Part shown: positions 1 through 9,655 of the stretch, piece after piece | How positions within the stretch are numbered: position 1 is the first letter of the stretch | How the letters are laid out: each line of letters begins with the position of its first letter | NCBI GenBank assembly: GCA_963971225.1 | Contig: CAXARI010000150.1 | Span: 1 to 64,000 of the forward strand | From: Melieria omissa | Lineage: Eukaryota; Arthropoda; Insecta; Diptera; Ulidiidae | Direction of reading: 5' to 3' | DNA length: 64,000 bases | Notes under the pieces: generated by a model | What the model was told of the DNA's origin: nothing | Database searches by the model: none | Seen by the model: only the letters and a program-made list of their open reading frames with translations | Position numbers and translations under genes: made by a program

Positions 1-389
1 ACAACAACCACTATTCACACCGCAAGTGCCTTACGGCTACTTGCTTGGGCACAAGCAGTACACAAACAATGCAGACAGGCCACCTAACGGCAACCTGTTT
101 ACACTTTTGTGCACAACAACAATTACACACAAGCCACCGACAGTGACTTGTTTACGCAAAAATGCGCAACAACAATTATACACAAGCTGCGCACGGCAAC
201 CTGTTTACGCGAATGCGCAACAACAATTGTGCACAAGTCACCAACGGTAACTTGTTTACAATCTACAGACGCTTACCGCTACTTTTCTACTGCAACAACA
301 ATTGCACACGCTTTAATTCACGCACTGAAAATTCACTGAAAAATCACACGCGCACACGACCGCTCACCACGGTGTCTAAATCGACACTG
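1..389 (-). mobile_element. R1 copy E0, 5' UTR only (rest lies left of the window)
   Basis: This matches the 5' UTRs of the complete copies to the right. It runs from inside the ~53-bp repeat block to the R1 5' end next to the 14-bp target sequence. Its ORF1 would lie beyond base 1. The first bases are the right half of the palindrome seen complete at 16836-16857, so E0 belongs to the same 5' UTR type as E3, E4 and E6. Confidence 0.9.
24..260 (-). repeat. R1 5' UTR ~53-bp repeats, five copies (E0)
   Basis: Five repeats of a core like AAGCCACCAACGGTGACTTG start near 24, 78, 131, 184 and 237. Each is followed by TTTACGCAA and CAACAACAA blocks. The complete copies to the right have six, so one repeat has been lost here or gained there. 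Confidence 0.8.
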
Positions 390-403
390 AGTAGATAGGG
401 ACA
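390..403 (-). repeat. 14-bp R1 target sequence between E0 and E1
   Basis: AGTAGATAGGGACA on the plus strand, the same 14 bases found at the 28S junction (31122-31135). E0's 5' end is on the left and E1's 3' end on the right. Confidence 0.92.
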
Positions 404-906
404 TTGAATGTCGTATTTTTAACGTGAGTGCCGCCACAGTGTGGCCTAACCCCACGGTGCTCAAAAGCACAGCGTATCAAAATTAAGCATTGATAAGCGC
501 CCCGAGAGCAAGCTCCCGGTACCAATTGGGTTAATGTAAATGGACATTTCCCCTCCTTGGTAGGGATCGAGGCCTATCTAAACCTCTGCCGTGCTATGGG
601 TCCGGCACCCGGTTGTAAACGCAACTCCACGCCGAGACGAAACTCTACCCGCATTTGGGTGTTAAACCACGCCACCACGGAACTCCCCGAGGGGGCCATT
701 CCCATAATCAGGCTGAAGCAGAAGGCTCCAGGGGCACCCTGATTCCCGTGGTACCAGACAAAGCCTCTGGTCAGACCTCGTAGCCGTGCTACTACCAGTT
801 GAGCCCCATTTAGCTCGTGGACTGGTGACCACCGCACCGCACTTGACCTCATTCACGTGCGCATTCATTCATCCACTCAATAGACCGGCCCCCCCACACA
901 GCCCGC
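404..906 (-). other. R1 3' UTR (E1)
   Basis: This is 503 bp between the ORF2 stop and the R1 3' end, conserved in every copy including the truncated ones. In R1/R2-type elements this RNA region is what the reverse transcriptase binds to begin target-primed synthesis. Open frames on either strand here are short and are not treated as genes. The same UTR lies at 6028-6529 (1 bp shorter), 11657-12159, 17292-17794 and 23205-23707. Confidence 0.85.
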
Positions 907-3900
907 TCACACATTCACACTTGGCAATACACCAAACTGCCGTCGCCGCCGAAACACAGCATTCGCATAACCATTTATTATGGCAATCAGCTGGCTGGTG
1001 GAGAGTGCTTCACGCACACACCACACACCGTCAGTCCGACTAATCCCCATCCGCCCAAGGTCCCTCAAATCTGAATACAACGGGCACTCACATAACACAT
1101 GCAACCAATCCTCACGCGCAGCCCCACACATACACTCTGCACTTGCACTCAGGGCTCTCTTATGCAAGAATGCATTGAGTGACCCATGTCCAGTGAGTAG
1201 GAACCCAAGGCTCAAGCCGAAGCCGAAATCCCTGAGCCCTACCACGAACCTCACGTCCCGTATATATTCATATGTCGTTCTGCCACGGGGACTTTCGTCC
1301 CAACGCTGTTGCCAACGTTGCAGAACACAGTCCTCCAGTATTCGCTTACGCTTCATACTGTCAGCACTCTCCACACCTTCGCCTTGCAGCCACTCATACT
1401 GCAGCAGCACCTCTCTATTCCCCCTCCTTAGCCCGAAGCCTACGGCACGCCGTATGACCACGAGATCCAGAGGAGCCGCACCCATCAACACCTGCAATGC
1501 ATCCGTTGATACAGTGCGGCACACAGGCATACAACCTAACAACATAACACGCTGAATAGACAGTAAGTGTTTGCGGCCTACAACCGTCGCCGCATATTCG
1601 TGCCACGCCGACGCTCCGTACGCAGCACAAGCTACGAACAGACCGTGGTAAATGGTACGAACTGCGCGTCGGCCGAGTCCCCAGTCACTCCTGAGTATCC
1701 GGCGCACCTGACCCATTATACACACAACCCTCTCTTTCAGCCTGACCAAGTGAGGAGCAAAACTCATTCGCTCACCAATTGTTAGCCCCAAGTATTTGAC
1801 TTGCGTCTCGTACCGGAGGCCAACACCATTCACTCGCACAATGGGCGGACGACTGCGAGCCAATTTGCCTTTCAGCAGCATGGTCACAGTCTTGTCCATT
1901 GCCACATCCACACCCACCGATTCACCCCATTCACACACCATACACATAAATTGCTCCCCCAAGCGCTCTACATCCGCTCTTGATCTGCCCTCCACAAGGA
2001 TAAGCAGATCATCCGCATACGCACAACACTTGCATACTGCTGCCAGACGCCGCAGTAGTGGATCCATCATGTAGTTCCATATATATGGACCACAGACGGA
2101 TCCCTGCGGGCATCCTCGAGCCACATCTATATCAACCCGTTCATTCTTCCCAATCACACATGCCTTCCTGTCTGTGAAATAGCTCTTCCAGAGAGCTGTT
2201 TCCAGGCAGTCGGCATGGTTCAGCCATTCTACCACTTTATCCCAGCGCAGGTGATCAAACGCCCCCCTGAAATCCACAAACACACCGAGAACATAGTTCT
2301 CTCTACTCTCACGCACCACCGATTTAACGTACATCCACGCATCTTCCACGCCGAGTCTCTTTCGAAACCCAAACTGCCTATCCGATAGCCCACCCAGTTG
2401 CGCTTGAAGCCGATCCACCATAATCCGTTCCAGTACTTTACCAAGTACTGGTAGGAGGCAGATACCCCGATAAGAACGGGGGTTAGTCCTGATCTTATCA
2501 GGAGACTTCAAGAGCACTACGACCCTAGCTATCTTCCACGCGAGTGGAAAATAAGCCTCATAAAGGCATTTCTCATAGATGGCCTCCAGGTACTCCGGAA
2601 TGACTTTGTACAAGGCTTTGCACATCTCGCCAGTCAAACCATCGACACCCGGTGACCGTCTAGACCTAACCAGGCCAAATGCATAACCTAATTCTCCGTC
2701 TTCTAATGGCTCAGCAGCTGCCACTTGTGCTGGTGGCGTCTGCTCAACCGCCCTAGGAAAGAACTCGGCTAAGAGAACGTTCACACTATCTCTCCATGTT
2801 GATGTCATAGTGTCACCAACACGGAGAGCACTCACATCCACCTGCTTCTTCTTACTGCGGCAGATGCGATAGACATGGCCCCATGGGTCATCCCTATGAT
2901 CTGCCACAAACTCCCGCCAATTTTCTTCCTTAACGCGAACAAGCATACTCTTATACTCATTCATGCACCTATTGAAATCACACCTGCGCTGGGCCAAGTG
3001 CTCAGAATTGGCCGCCCGGGCGCGCTGAAACTTACGTCTCAGGCGCCTGACCAACCGCCTCTTTGCACTCAGCTCACTCGTCCACCACTTCACCCGCCTC
3101 TGGTTCACTCTCTCCCATTTCTGAAGCATACTGTCATTCACACGCCAGACACACTCGTTAAGACGAGCGACCTGGTCGTCCACATTCATGCATTCAAACT
3201 CACTAAGTGGCACTTCCGTGACCACTTCACGAACATGGAAACCATAAGTTTCCCAATTCACACCACAGGTGCGCCATCGCCTTTCACACACACCCGCCCT
3301 TTCATTCATACTGTGAGCAGGCACAGTAATCACAATTTCAATCAAATTGTGATCGCTTATGCCCCACCCACCACGGACACGCCAGCTGAATTCAAACATT
3401 CTGCTCGCTGCCCCATTCACTAACGTCACGTCAATGTCACTCACCCCTCTAGGCCCGTCAAACGTATACCATTCACTTGGTTCGTTGAGAACAACAATGT
3501 CTCGCGGAACCAACCATTCACTCATTGCCTCACCCCTACTGTGGCTCTGGTAGCCGGCAGAATGCCGCGATACCTTGCTGAACCACAGCGGAGATGTGGC
3601 ATTTGCATCCACACCTACCAAGACAGGTGTGCCGCCTGCCAGACGGAACACCGTGTCGAGATAGTCCAAGTAGGGCTCTAGAGGCTCACCATACTTGCAG
3701 TAGACACTGCCCACAATCACTTTGCCAAAGTGACCTTGCACACTGACACAAACACCATATTCAGTCGCACACACAACCATACAGTCCAAATGGACATCAT
3801 TCACAATTACAGCCGCTTTTGCCCTGGTGTCAGAAAAGACCCGCATTGCTGCAGGTATTCCCCGTACGACACCATTGGTGGCGTACGGTTCCTGAACCAG

Positions 3901-3996
3901 GGCAATTGCACTGCCACATTCACTCATACACGCACCTAACTCGCACATCACGGCATATGCACCCTGACAGTTTAACTGTACTGCCTGCAGACCCAT
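907..3996 (-). CDS. R1 ORF2: endonuclease / reverse transcriptase (E1)
   Basis: This is a 1029-residue polyprotein that would nick the 28S R1 site and copy R1 RNA at the nick. The N-terminal AP-endonuclease-like domain shows QEP near residues 32-36, GVDANAT near 129 and SDH near 213. The reverse transcriptase shows FVDFRGAFD near 571-580 (motif A), GCPQGSVCGP (motif B), YADD near 660-663 (catalytic) and VKYLGLTIG (motif E). A cysteine/histidine zinc motif (CMCGAAREDWLHVLCEC) lies near 950-970. I chose the ATG at 3996 because it overlaps the ORF1 stop as TGATG and begins the usual R1 sequence MGLQAVQLNCQG. The frame stays open upstream to an ATG at 4101, but that stretch lies inside ORF1's zinc knuckles. 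Length is typical of R1. E1-specific change: DTRAKAAV where the other copies read DTRANAAV. Confidence 0.93.
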   Translation of the reverse strand: MGLQAVQLNCQGAYAVMCELGACMSECGSAIALVQEPYATNGVVRGIPAAMRVFSDTRAKAAVIVNDVHLDCMVVCATEYGVCVSVQGHFGKVIVGSVYCKYGEPLEPYLDYLDTVFRLAGGTPVLVGVDANATSPLWFSKVSRHSAGYQSHSRGEAMSEWLVPRDIVVLNEPSEWYTFDGPRGVSDIDVTLVNGAASRMFEFSWRVRGGWGISDHNLIEIVITVPAHSMNERAGVCERRWRTCGVNWETYGFHVREVVTEVPLSEFECMNVDDQVARLNECVWRVNDSMLQKWERVNQRRVKWWTSELSAKRRLVRRLRRKFQRARAANSEHLAQRRCDFNRCMNEYKSMLVRVKEENWREFVADHRDDPWGHVYRICRSKKKQVDVSALRVGDTMTSTWRDSVNVLLAEFFPRAVEQTPPAQVAAAEPLEDGELGYAFGLVRSRRSPGVDGLTGEMCKALYKVIPEYLEAIYEKCLYEAYFPLAWKIARVVVLLKSPDKIRTNPRSYRGICLLPVLGKVLERIMVDRLQAQLGGLSDRQFGFRKRLGVEDAWMYVKSVVRESRENYVLGVFVDFRGAFDHLRWDKVVEWLNHADCLETALWKSYFTDRKACVIGKNERVDIDVARGCPQGSVCGPYIWNYMMDPLLRRLAAVCKCCAYADDLLILVEGRSRADVERLGEQFMCMVCEWGESVGVDVAMDKTVTMLLKGKLARSRPPIVRVNGVGLRYETQVKYLGLTIGERMSFAPHLVRLKERVVCIMGQVRRILRSDWGLGRRAVRTIYHGLFVACAAYGASAWHEYAATVVGRKHLLSIQRVMLLGCMPVCRTVSTDALQVLMGAAPLDLVVIRRAVGFGLRRGNREVLLQYEWLQGEGVESADSMKRKRILEDCVLQRWQQRWDESPRGRTTYEYIRDVRFVVGLRDFGFGLSLGFLLTGHGSLNAFLHKRALSASAECMCGAAREDWLHVLCECPLYSDLRDLGRMGISRTDGVWCVREALSTSQLIAIINGYANAVFRRRRQFGVLPSVNV

Positions 3997-5495
3997 CAAT
4001 GACGAGCCTGCGCCCTGGCCAGAATTTGGCTGTACGCCGGGCAGTCGGTGGACATCATGTAATGTCCAGCCGGCTTGCCCCGGAACGCGCAATTCCGGCA
4101 ATGCAGCTCATTGCTGCACTGCTGGACGCGATGACCGCTCTGGCCACAGCGCCGACAAACGTCCGCTTTCATGCGACACTCAGCCACTCTGTGGTCAAAA
4201 CTCAAACACCTGAAACAGCCAGGCATCGGCATGAAGGGCCGCACGCGGAACGAAAACCACTTGATGTAGCATCGCTCCGCCTCCAGAAGGGACGAAAGCA
4301 AGCCTTCGTTCCCTTCCAACACGACGTTGGATGCCCCACCAGAGCCTACCGTCCACGGGCGACTCACCATGCGGACACCTTTCTTAAAGGCAGCCGGGCT
4401 TATCTGCTCTTTGAGATTCAACTCATAGAGCTCCTCCATGAATTCACTCGGGGAAATCTCCGAGTGAACCCCATGGACGACAACCCTCGGGCCTAGCTTC
4501 TCATTCGCCGCCACGTCAAGTCCAAGTTCGCTCAATTTGGCGTTCTTGGTCAACTTCACTGCTTCGGCCTTGGAGGGGGTGCGAATAATCGCACCGCCAC
4601 CACGCAGTGGCTTCACCTCGTGAACCCTCACGCCCAGTGAAGGACCCGCCTCCTTGACGACCTTGGTAGCCACCTCTTTCCCCGATGCCTTAGCATCGCG
4701 GCTCCGGACAACGACGGACCACGTCTGCGCCGGCTGCACAGTCATGGCCTGCGCAACCGGTACAGGGACCGACGCCAAAGCAGCGGCCGCCTGGGGGGCG
4801 CCCACACGCACCGCACTCGGCGCCGGCATGGCCCGTGAGGCCGGAGCCCCCACACTTTCCAGGCCAGCGATGCGGCCCTTCAACGTGGCATTCTCGGCCA
4901 CGAGCTTCATGAGCAACAGCTCATACTCGCCCGCGACCTCAACCACCTTCTTCATGGCGACGGCGCTGACACCATCCGCACCAATCACAGCAGCCATGAC
5001 TTTCGCTGTGATTGCCTTCAGGGCAACCACCGACGCCTGTGCCTCAGACGCAGATGGCCCCTGGTCAACAGCCGCCGCCTTCACCCCCTTCTTCTTCTTC
5101 TTTCGTGCTACCATGCACGAGGCATCCGACACCTCACCGTCAGCCGCAACGACGGGTACGACCGTACTCGCCTTCACGGCCGACGACTTAGCACCTTTTG
5201 CGCTCGTGCTGGCCTCATCCACGCTCATCACTCCGCCTATAGTGTCGGCGGACGAAGCCGCGCGCCCAGGCTCCTTGCCTCCCCCGGCCAAAAACGCGCG
5301 CCCAAGCCCTACCTCGGGCGAGGCCGCGCGCCCCTTGCCGGGCGAAGCCACGCGCCCAACCCTCTTGCGAGGGGGCGACCGGACGTCCGCCGACACTGAC
5401 TCCGCGTCAGAAGACGTCAAATCGGTCGTTTCACGACCGGACGGCTCCCGGGCAGAGTCCCCCGTCACACTTCCTTTGCGCTTAGGGCGCCCCAT
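3996..5495 (-). CDS. R1 ORF1: gag-like RNA-binding protein (E1)
   Basis: This is a 499-residue ORF1 protein, expected to bind R1 RNA and form the ribonucleoprotein. The N-terminal half is low-complexity: basic, Ser- and Ala-rich, with a lysine run (RKKKKKGVK) that may act as a nuclear signal. The region around residues 160-210 is Ala/Val/Leu-rich and could be helical. Three CCHC zinc knuckles close the protein: CFRCLSFDHRVAEC (about 427-440), CRRCGQSGHRVQQC (447-460) and CRNC...H...C (466-485). The ATG opens MGRPKRKGS right after the 5' UTR. The stop TGA shares its last base with the ORF2 ATG. This organisation is standard for R1 ORF1. Confidence 0.92.
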   Translation of the reverse strand: MGRPKRKGSVTGDSAREPSGRETTDLTSSDAESVSADVRSPPRKRVGRVASPGKGRAASPEVGLGRAFLAGGGKEPGRAASSADTIGGVMSVDEASTSAKGAKSSAVKASTVVPVVAADGEVSDASCMVARKKKKKGVKAAAVDQGPSASEAQASVVALKAITAKVMAAVIGADGVSAVAMKKVVEVAGEYELLLMKLVAENATLKGRIAGLESVGAPASRAMPAPSAVRVGAPQAAAALASVPVPVAQAMTVQPAQTWSVVVRSRDAKASGKEVATKVVKEAGPSLGVRVHEVKPLRGGGAIIRTPSKAEAVKLTKNAKLSELGLDVAANEKLGPRVVVHGVHSEISPSEFMEELYELNLKEQISPAAFKKGVRMVSRPWTVGSGGASNVVLEGNEGLLSSLLEAERCYIKWFSFRVRPFMPMPGCFRCLSFDHRVAECRMKADVCRRCGQSGHRVQQCSNELHCRNCAFRGKPAGHYMMSTDCPAYSQILARAQARH

Positions 5496-5610
5496 TCACT
5501 CACTACTTACACTACCAACTAACACTAGACAATTTATTCTATTTAGTCTACAACAACAATAGCAATCACGCAACTCAAGTAGTTGTAGCAACAACTACTA
5601 TACACACCAC

Positions 5611-5903
5611 AAGTGCCTTACGGCTACTTGCTTGACCTCACTCACTTGCACAAACAATGCAGACAGGCCACCTAACGGCAACCTGTTTACACTTTTGTGC
5701 ACAACAACAATTATACACAAGCTACCTACGGTAACTTGTTTATGCAAAATGCGCAACAACAAATTGCACACAAGCCACCAACGGTGACTTGTTTACGCAA
5801 ATTGCGCAACAACAATTTGCACACAAGCTACTTACGGTAACTTGTTTACGCTACTCTACCCAACAACAATTGCACACAAGCCCCTTACGGTAACTTGTTT
5901 ACA
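5611..5903 (-). repeat. R1 5' UTR ~53-bp repeats, six copies (E1)
   Basis: Cores start near 5611, 5662, 5719, 5772, 5825 and 5878 (spacing 51-56 bp). Each core is a near-palindrome centred on ACGG (AAGCTACCTACGGTAACTTG), followed by TTTAYGCAAA and CAACAACAA. The 5' UTR (5496-6013) also carries an imperfect palindrome near 5580-5600 and a small hairpin (GTGTC...GACAC) at the extreme 5' end. The repeats resemble the promoter monomers of some other LINEs, but I see no direct promoter evidence. Confidence 0.85.
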
Positions 5904-6013
5904 ATTACTACGTACGCTTACCGCTACTCAGGCACTAACAACGCACACACGGAATTTCGCAAAAAAATCACACGCGCACACGACCGCTCGCACTGGTGTC
6001 TAAATCGACACTG

Positions 6014-6027
6014 AGTAGATAGGGACA
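6014..6027 (-). repeat. 14-bp R1 target sequence between E1 and E2
   Basis: Exact copy of the 14-bp target repeat. It joins E1's 5' end directly to E2's 3' end. Confidence 0.92.
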
Positions 6028-6529
6028 TTGAATGTCGTATTTTTAACGTGAGTGCCGCCACAGTGTGGCCTAACCCCACGGTGCTCAAAAGCACAGCGTA
6101 TCAAAATTAAGCATTGATAAGCGCCCCGAGAGCAAGCTCCCGGTACCAATTGGGTTAATGTAAATGGACATTTCCCCTCCTTGGTAGGGATCGAGGCCTA
6201 TCTAAACCTCTGCCGTGCTATGGGTCCGGCACCCGGTTGTAAACGCAACTCCACGCCGAGACGAAACTCTACCCGCATTTGGGTGTTAAACCACGCCACC
6301 ACGGAACTCCCCGAGGGGGCCATCCCATAATCAGGCTGAAGCAGAAGGCTCCAGGGGCACCCTGATTCCCGTGGTACCAGACAAAGCCTCTGGTCAGACC
6401 TCGTAGCCGTGCTACTACCAGTTGAGCCCCATTTAGCTCGTGGACTGGTGACCACCGCACCGCACTTGACCTCATTCACGTGCGCATTCATTCATCCACT
6501 CAATAGACCGGCCCCCCCACACAGCCCGC

Positions 6530-9500
6530 TCACACATTCACACTTGGCAATACACCAAACTGCCGTCGCCGCCGAAACACAGCATTCGCATAACCATTTA
6601 TTATGGCAATCAGCTGGCTGGTGGAGAGTGCTTCACGCACACACCACACACCGTCAGTCCGACTAATCCCCATCCGCCCAAGGTCCCTCAAATCTGAATA
6701 CAACGGGCACTCACATAACACATGCAACCAATCCTCACGCGCAGCCCCACACATACACTCTGCACTTGCACTCAGGGCTCTCTTATGCAAGAATGCATTG
6801 AGTGACCCATGTCCAGTGAGTAGGAACCCAAGGCTCAAGCCGAAGCCGAAATCCCTGAGCCCTACCACGAACCTCACGTCCCGTATATATTCATATGTCG
6901 TTCTGCCACGGGGACTTTCGTCCCAACGCTGTTGCCAACGTTGCAGAACACAGTCCTCCAGTATTCGCTTACGCTTCATACTGTCAGCACTCTCCACACC
7001 TTCGCCTTGCAGCCACTCATACTGCAGCAGCACCTCTCTATTCCCCCTCCTTAGCCCGAAGCCTACGGCACGCCGTATGACCACGAGATCCAGAGGAGCC
7101 GCACCCATCAACACCTGCAATGCATCTGTTGATACAGTGCGGCACACAGGCATACAACCTAACAACATAACACGCTGAATAGACAGTAAGTGTTTGCGGC
7201 CTACAACCGTCGCGGCATATTCGTGCCACGCCGACGCTCCGTACGCAGCACAAGCTACGAACAGACCGTGGTAAATGGTACGAACTGCGCGTCGGCCGAG
7301 TCCCCAGTCACTCCTGAGTATCCGGCGCACCTGACCCATCATACACACAACCCTCTCTTTCAGCCTGACCAAGTGAGGAGCAAAACTCATTCGCTCACCA
7401 ATTGTTAGCCCCAAGTATTTGACTTGCGTCTCGTACCGGAGGCCAACACCATTCACTCGCACAATGGGCGGACGACTGCGAGCCAATTTGCCTTTCAGCA
7501 GCATGGTCACAGTCTTGTCCATTGCCACATCCACACCCACCGATTCACCCCATTCACACACCATACACATAAATTGCTCCCCCAAGCGCTCTACATCCGC
7601 TCTAGATCTGCCCTCCACAAGGATAAGCAGATCATCCGCATACGCACAACACTTGCATACTGCTGCCAGACGCCGCAGTAGTGGATCCATCATGTAGTTC
7701 CATATATATGGACCACAGACAGATCCCTGCGGACATCCTCGAGCCACATCTATTTCAACCCGTTCATTCTCCCCAATCACACATGCTTTCCTGTCTGAGA
7801 AATAGCTCTTCCAGAGAGCTGTTTCCAGGCCAGTCAGCATGATTCAGCCATTCTACCACTTTATCCCAGCGCAGGTGATCAAACGCCCCCCTGAAATCCA
7901 CAAACACACCGAGAACATAGTTCTCTCTACTCTCACGCACCACCGATTTAACATACATCCACGCATCTTCCACGCCGAGTCTCTTTCGAAACCCAAACTG
8001 CCTATCCGATAGCCCACCCAGTTGCGCTTGAAGCCGATCCACCATAACCCGTTCCAGTACTTTACCAAGTACCGGTAGGAGGCAGATACCCCGATAAGAA
8101 CGGGGGTTAGTCCTGATCTTATCAGGAGACTTCAAGAGCACTACGACCCTAGCTATCTTCCACGCGAGTGGAAAATAAGCCTCATAAAGGCATTTCTCAT
8201 AGATGGCCTCCAGGTACTCCGGAATGACTTTGTACAAGGCTTTGCACATCTCGCCAGTCAAACCATCGACACCCGGTGACCGTCTAGACCTAACCAGGCC
8301 AAATGCATAACCTAATTCTCCGTCTTCTAATGGCTCAGCAGCTGCCACTTGTGCTGGTGGCGTCTGCTCAACCGCCCTAGGAAAGAACTCGGCTAAGAGA
8401 ACGTTCACACTATCTCTCCATGTTGATGTCATAGTGTCACCAACACGGAGAGCACTCACATCCACCTGCTTCTTCTTACTGCGGCAGATGCGATAGACAT
8501 GGCCCCATGGGTCATCCCTATGATCTGCCACAAACTCCCGCCAATTTTCTTCCTTAACGCGAACAAGCATACTCTTATACTCATTCATGCACCTATTGAA
8601 ATCACACCTGCGCTGGGCCAAGTGCTCAGAATTGGCCGCCCGGGCGCGCTGAAACTTACGTCTCAGGCGCCTGACCAACCGCCTCTTTGCACTCAGCTCA
8701 CTCGTCCACCACTTCACCCGCCTCTGGTTCACTCTCTCCCATTTCTGAAGCATACTGTCATTCACACGCCAGACACACTCGTTAAGACGAGCGACCTGGT
8801 CGTCCACATTCATGCATTCAAACTCACTAAGTGGCACTTCCGTGACCACTTCACGAACATGGAAACCATAAGTTTCCCAATTCACACCACAGGTGCGCCA
8901 TCGCCTTTCACACACACCCGCCCTTTCATTCATACTGTGAGCAGGCACAGTAATCACAATTTCAATCAAATTGTGATCGCTTATGCCCCACCCACCACGG
9001 ACACGCCAGCTGAATTCAAACATTCTGCTCGCTGCCCCATTCACTAACGTCACGTCAATGTCACTCACCCCTCTAGGCCCGTCAAACGTATACCATTCAC
9101 TTGGTTCGTTGAGAACAACAATGTCTCGCGGAACCAACCATTCACTCATTGCCTCACCCCTACTGTGGCTCTGGTAGCCGGCAGAATGCCGCGATACCTT
9201 GCTGAACCACAGCGGAGATGTGGCATTTGCATCCACACCTACCAAGACAGGTGTGCCGCCTGCCAGACGGAACACCGTGTCGAGATAGTCCAAGTAGGGC
9301 TCTAGAGGCTCACCATACTTGCAGTAGACACTGCCCACAATCACTTTGCCAAAGTGACCTTGCACACTGACACAAACACCATATTCAGTCGCACACACAA
9401 CCATACAGTCCAAATGGACATCATTCACAATTACAGCCGCATTTGCCCTGGTGTCAGAAAAGACCCGCATTGCTGCAGGTATTCCCCGTACGACACCATT

Positions 9501-9620
9501 GGTGGCGTACGGTTCCTGAACCAGGGCAATTGCACTGCCACATTCACTCATACACGCACCTAACTCGCACATCACGGCATATGCACCCTGACAGTTTAAC
9601 TGTACTGCCTGCAGACCCAT
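6530..9620 (-). pseudogene. R1 ORF2 with frameshift (E2)
   Basis: This is the same protein as E1 ORF2, but an extra C at about 7830-7831 (GGCCAGTC where others have GGCAGTC) shifts the frame near residue 596, between RT motifs A and B. The first part (9620 to 7764) keeps the endonuclease and motif A, then ends in an unrelated tail. The rest, with motif B, YADD and the zinc motif, continues in another frame down to 6530. The endonuclease could still be made, but a full RT could not. Apart from the lesion it stays very close to the intact copies, so the damage is recent or the copy is kept similar by exchange. Confidence 0.9.
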
Positions 9621-9655
9621 CAATGACGAGCCTGCGCCCTGGCCAGAATTTGGCT

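Larger units (their letters stand above)
404..6013 (-). mobile_element. R1: Full-length R1 non-LTR retrotransposon E1
   Basis: This is a complete 5610-bp R1 copy read right to left: 5' UTR 5496-6013, ORF1, ORF2, 3' UTR 404-906. It has no poly(A) tail and ends at ...CGACATTCAA against the target sequence, as R1 elements do. The family assignment rests on the 28S R1-site target seen at 31122, the 14-bp target repeat, and the order of an ORF1 with zinc knuckles followed by an AP-endonuclease/RT ORF2. Both frames are open, so E1 could encode working protein. Its 5' UTR is the type shared with E2. Its RT region matches E6, and its ORF2 C-terminus matches E2. Confidence 0.95.

Noticed and set aside
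574..868. Short minus-strand frames of 68-92 codons in the R1 3' UTR
   Set aside because: Two overlapping frames cover the same bases, and single-base changes in E2 and E7 alter them. No conserved protein is evident.
980..1555. Plus-strand 191-codon frame, repeated in every R1 copy, and similar frames of 182-225 codons
   Set aside because: They lie opposite ORF2, which has clear endonuclease and RT motifs. The antisense products show no domain and follow ORF2 codon structure.
4654..5562. Long plus-strand frame of 302 codons opposite ORF1, recurring at 10278, 15907, 21542 and 27455
   Set aside because: It is the antisense of the GC-rich ORF1. Its Ala/Thr/Ser/Pro-rich product has no recognisable domain and it recurs only because R1 recurs.
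5611..5903. CRISPR-like repeat-spacer array
   Set aside because: The ~53-bp repeats are contiguous and diverged along their whole length, with no unique spacers, and they lie inside an R1 5' UTR in a eukaryotic genome.
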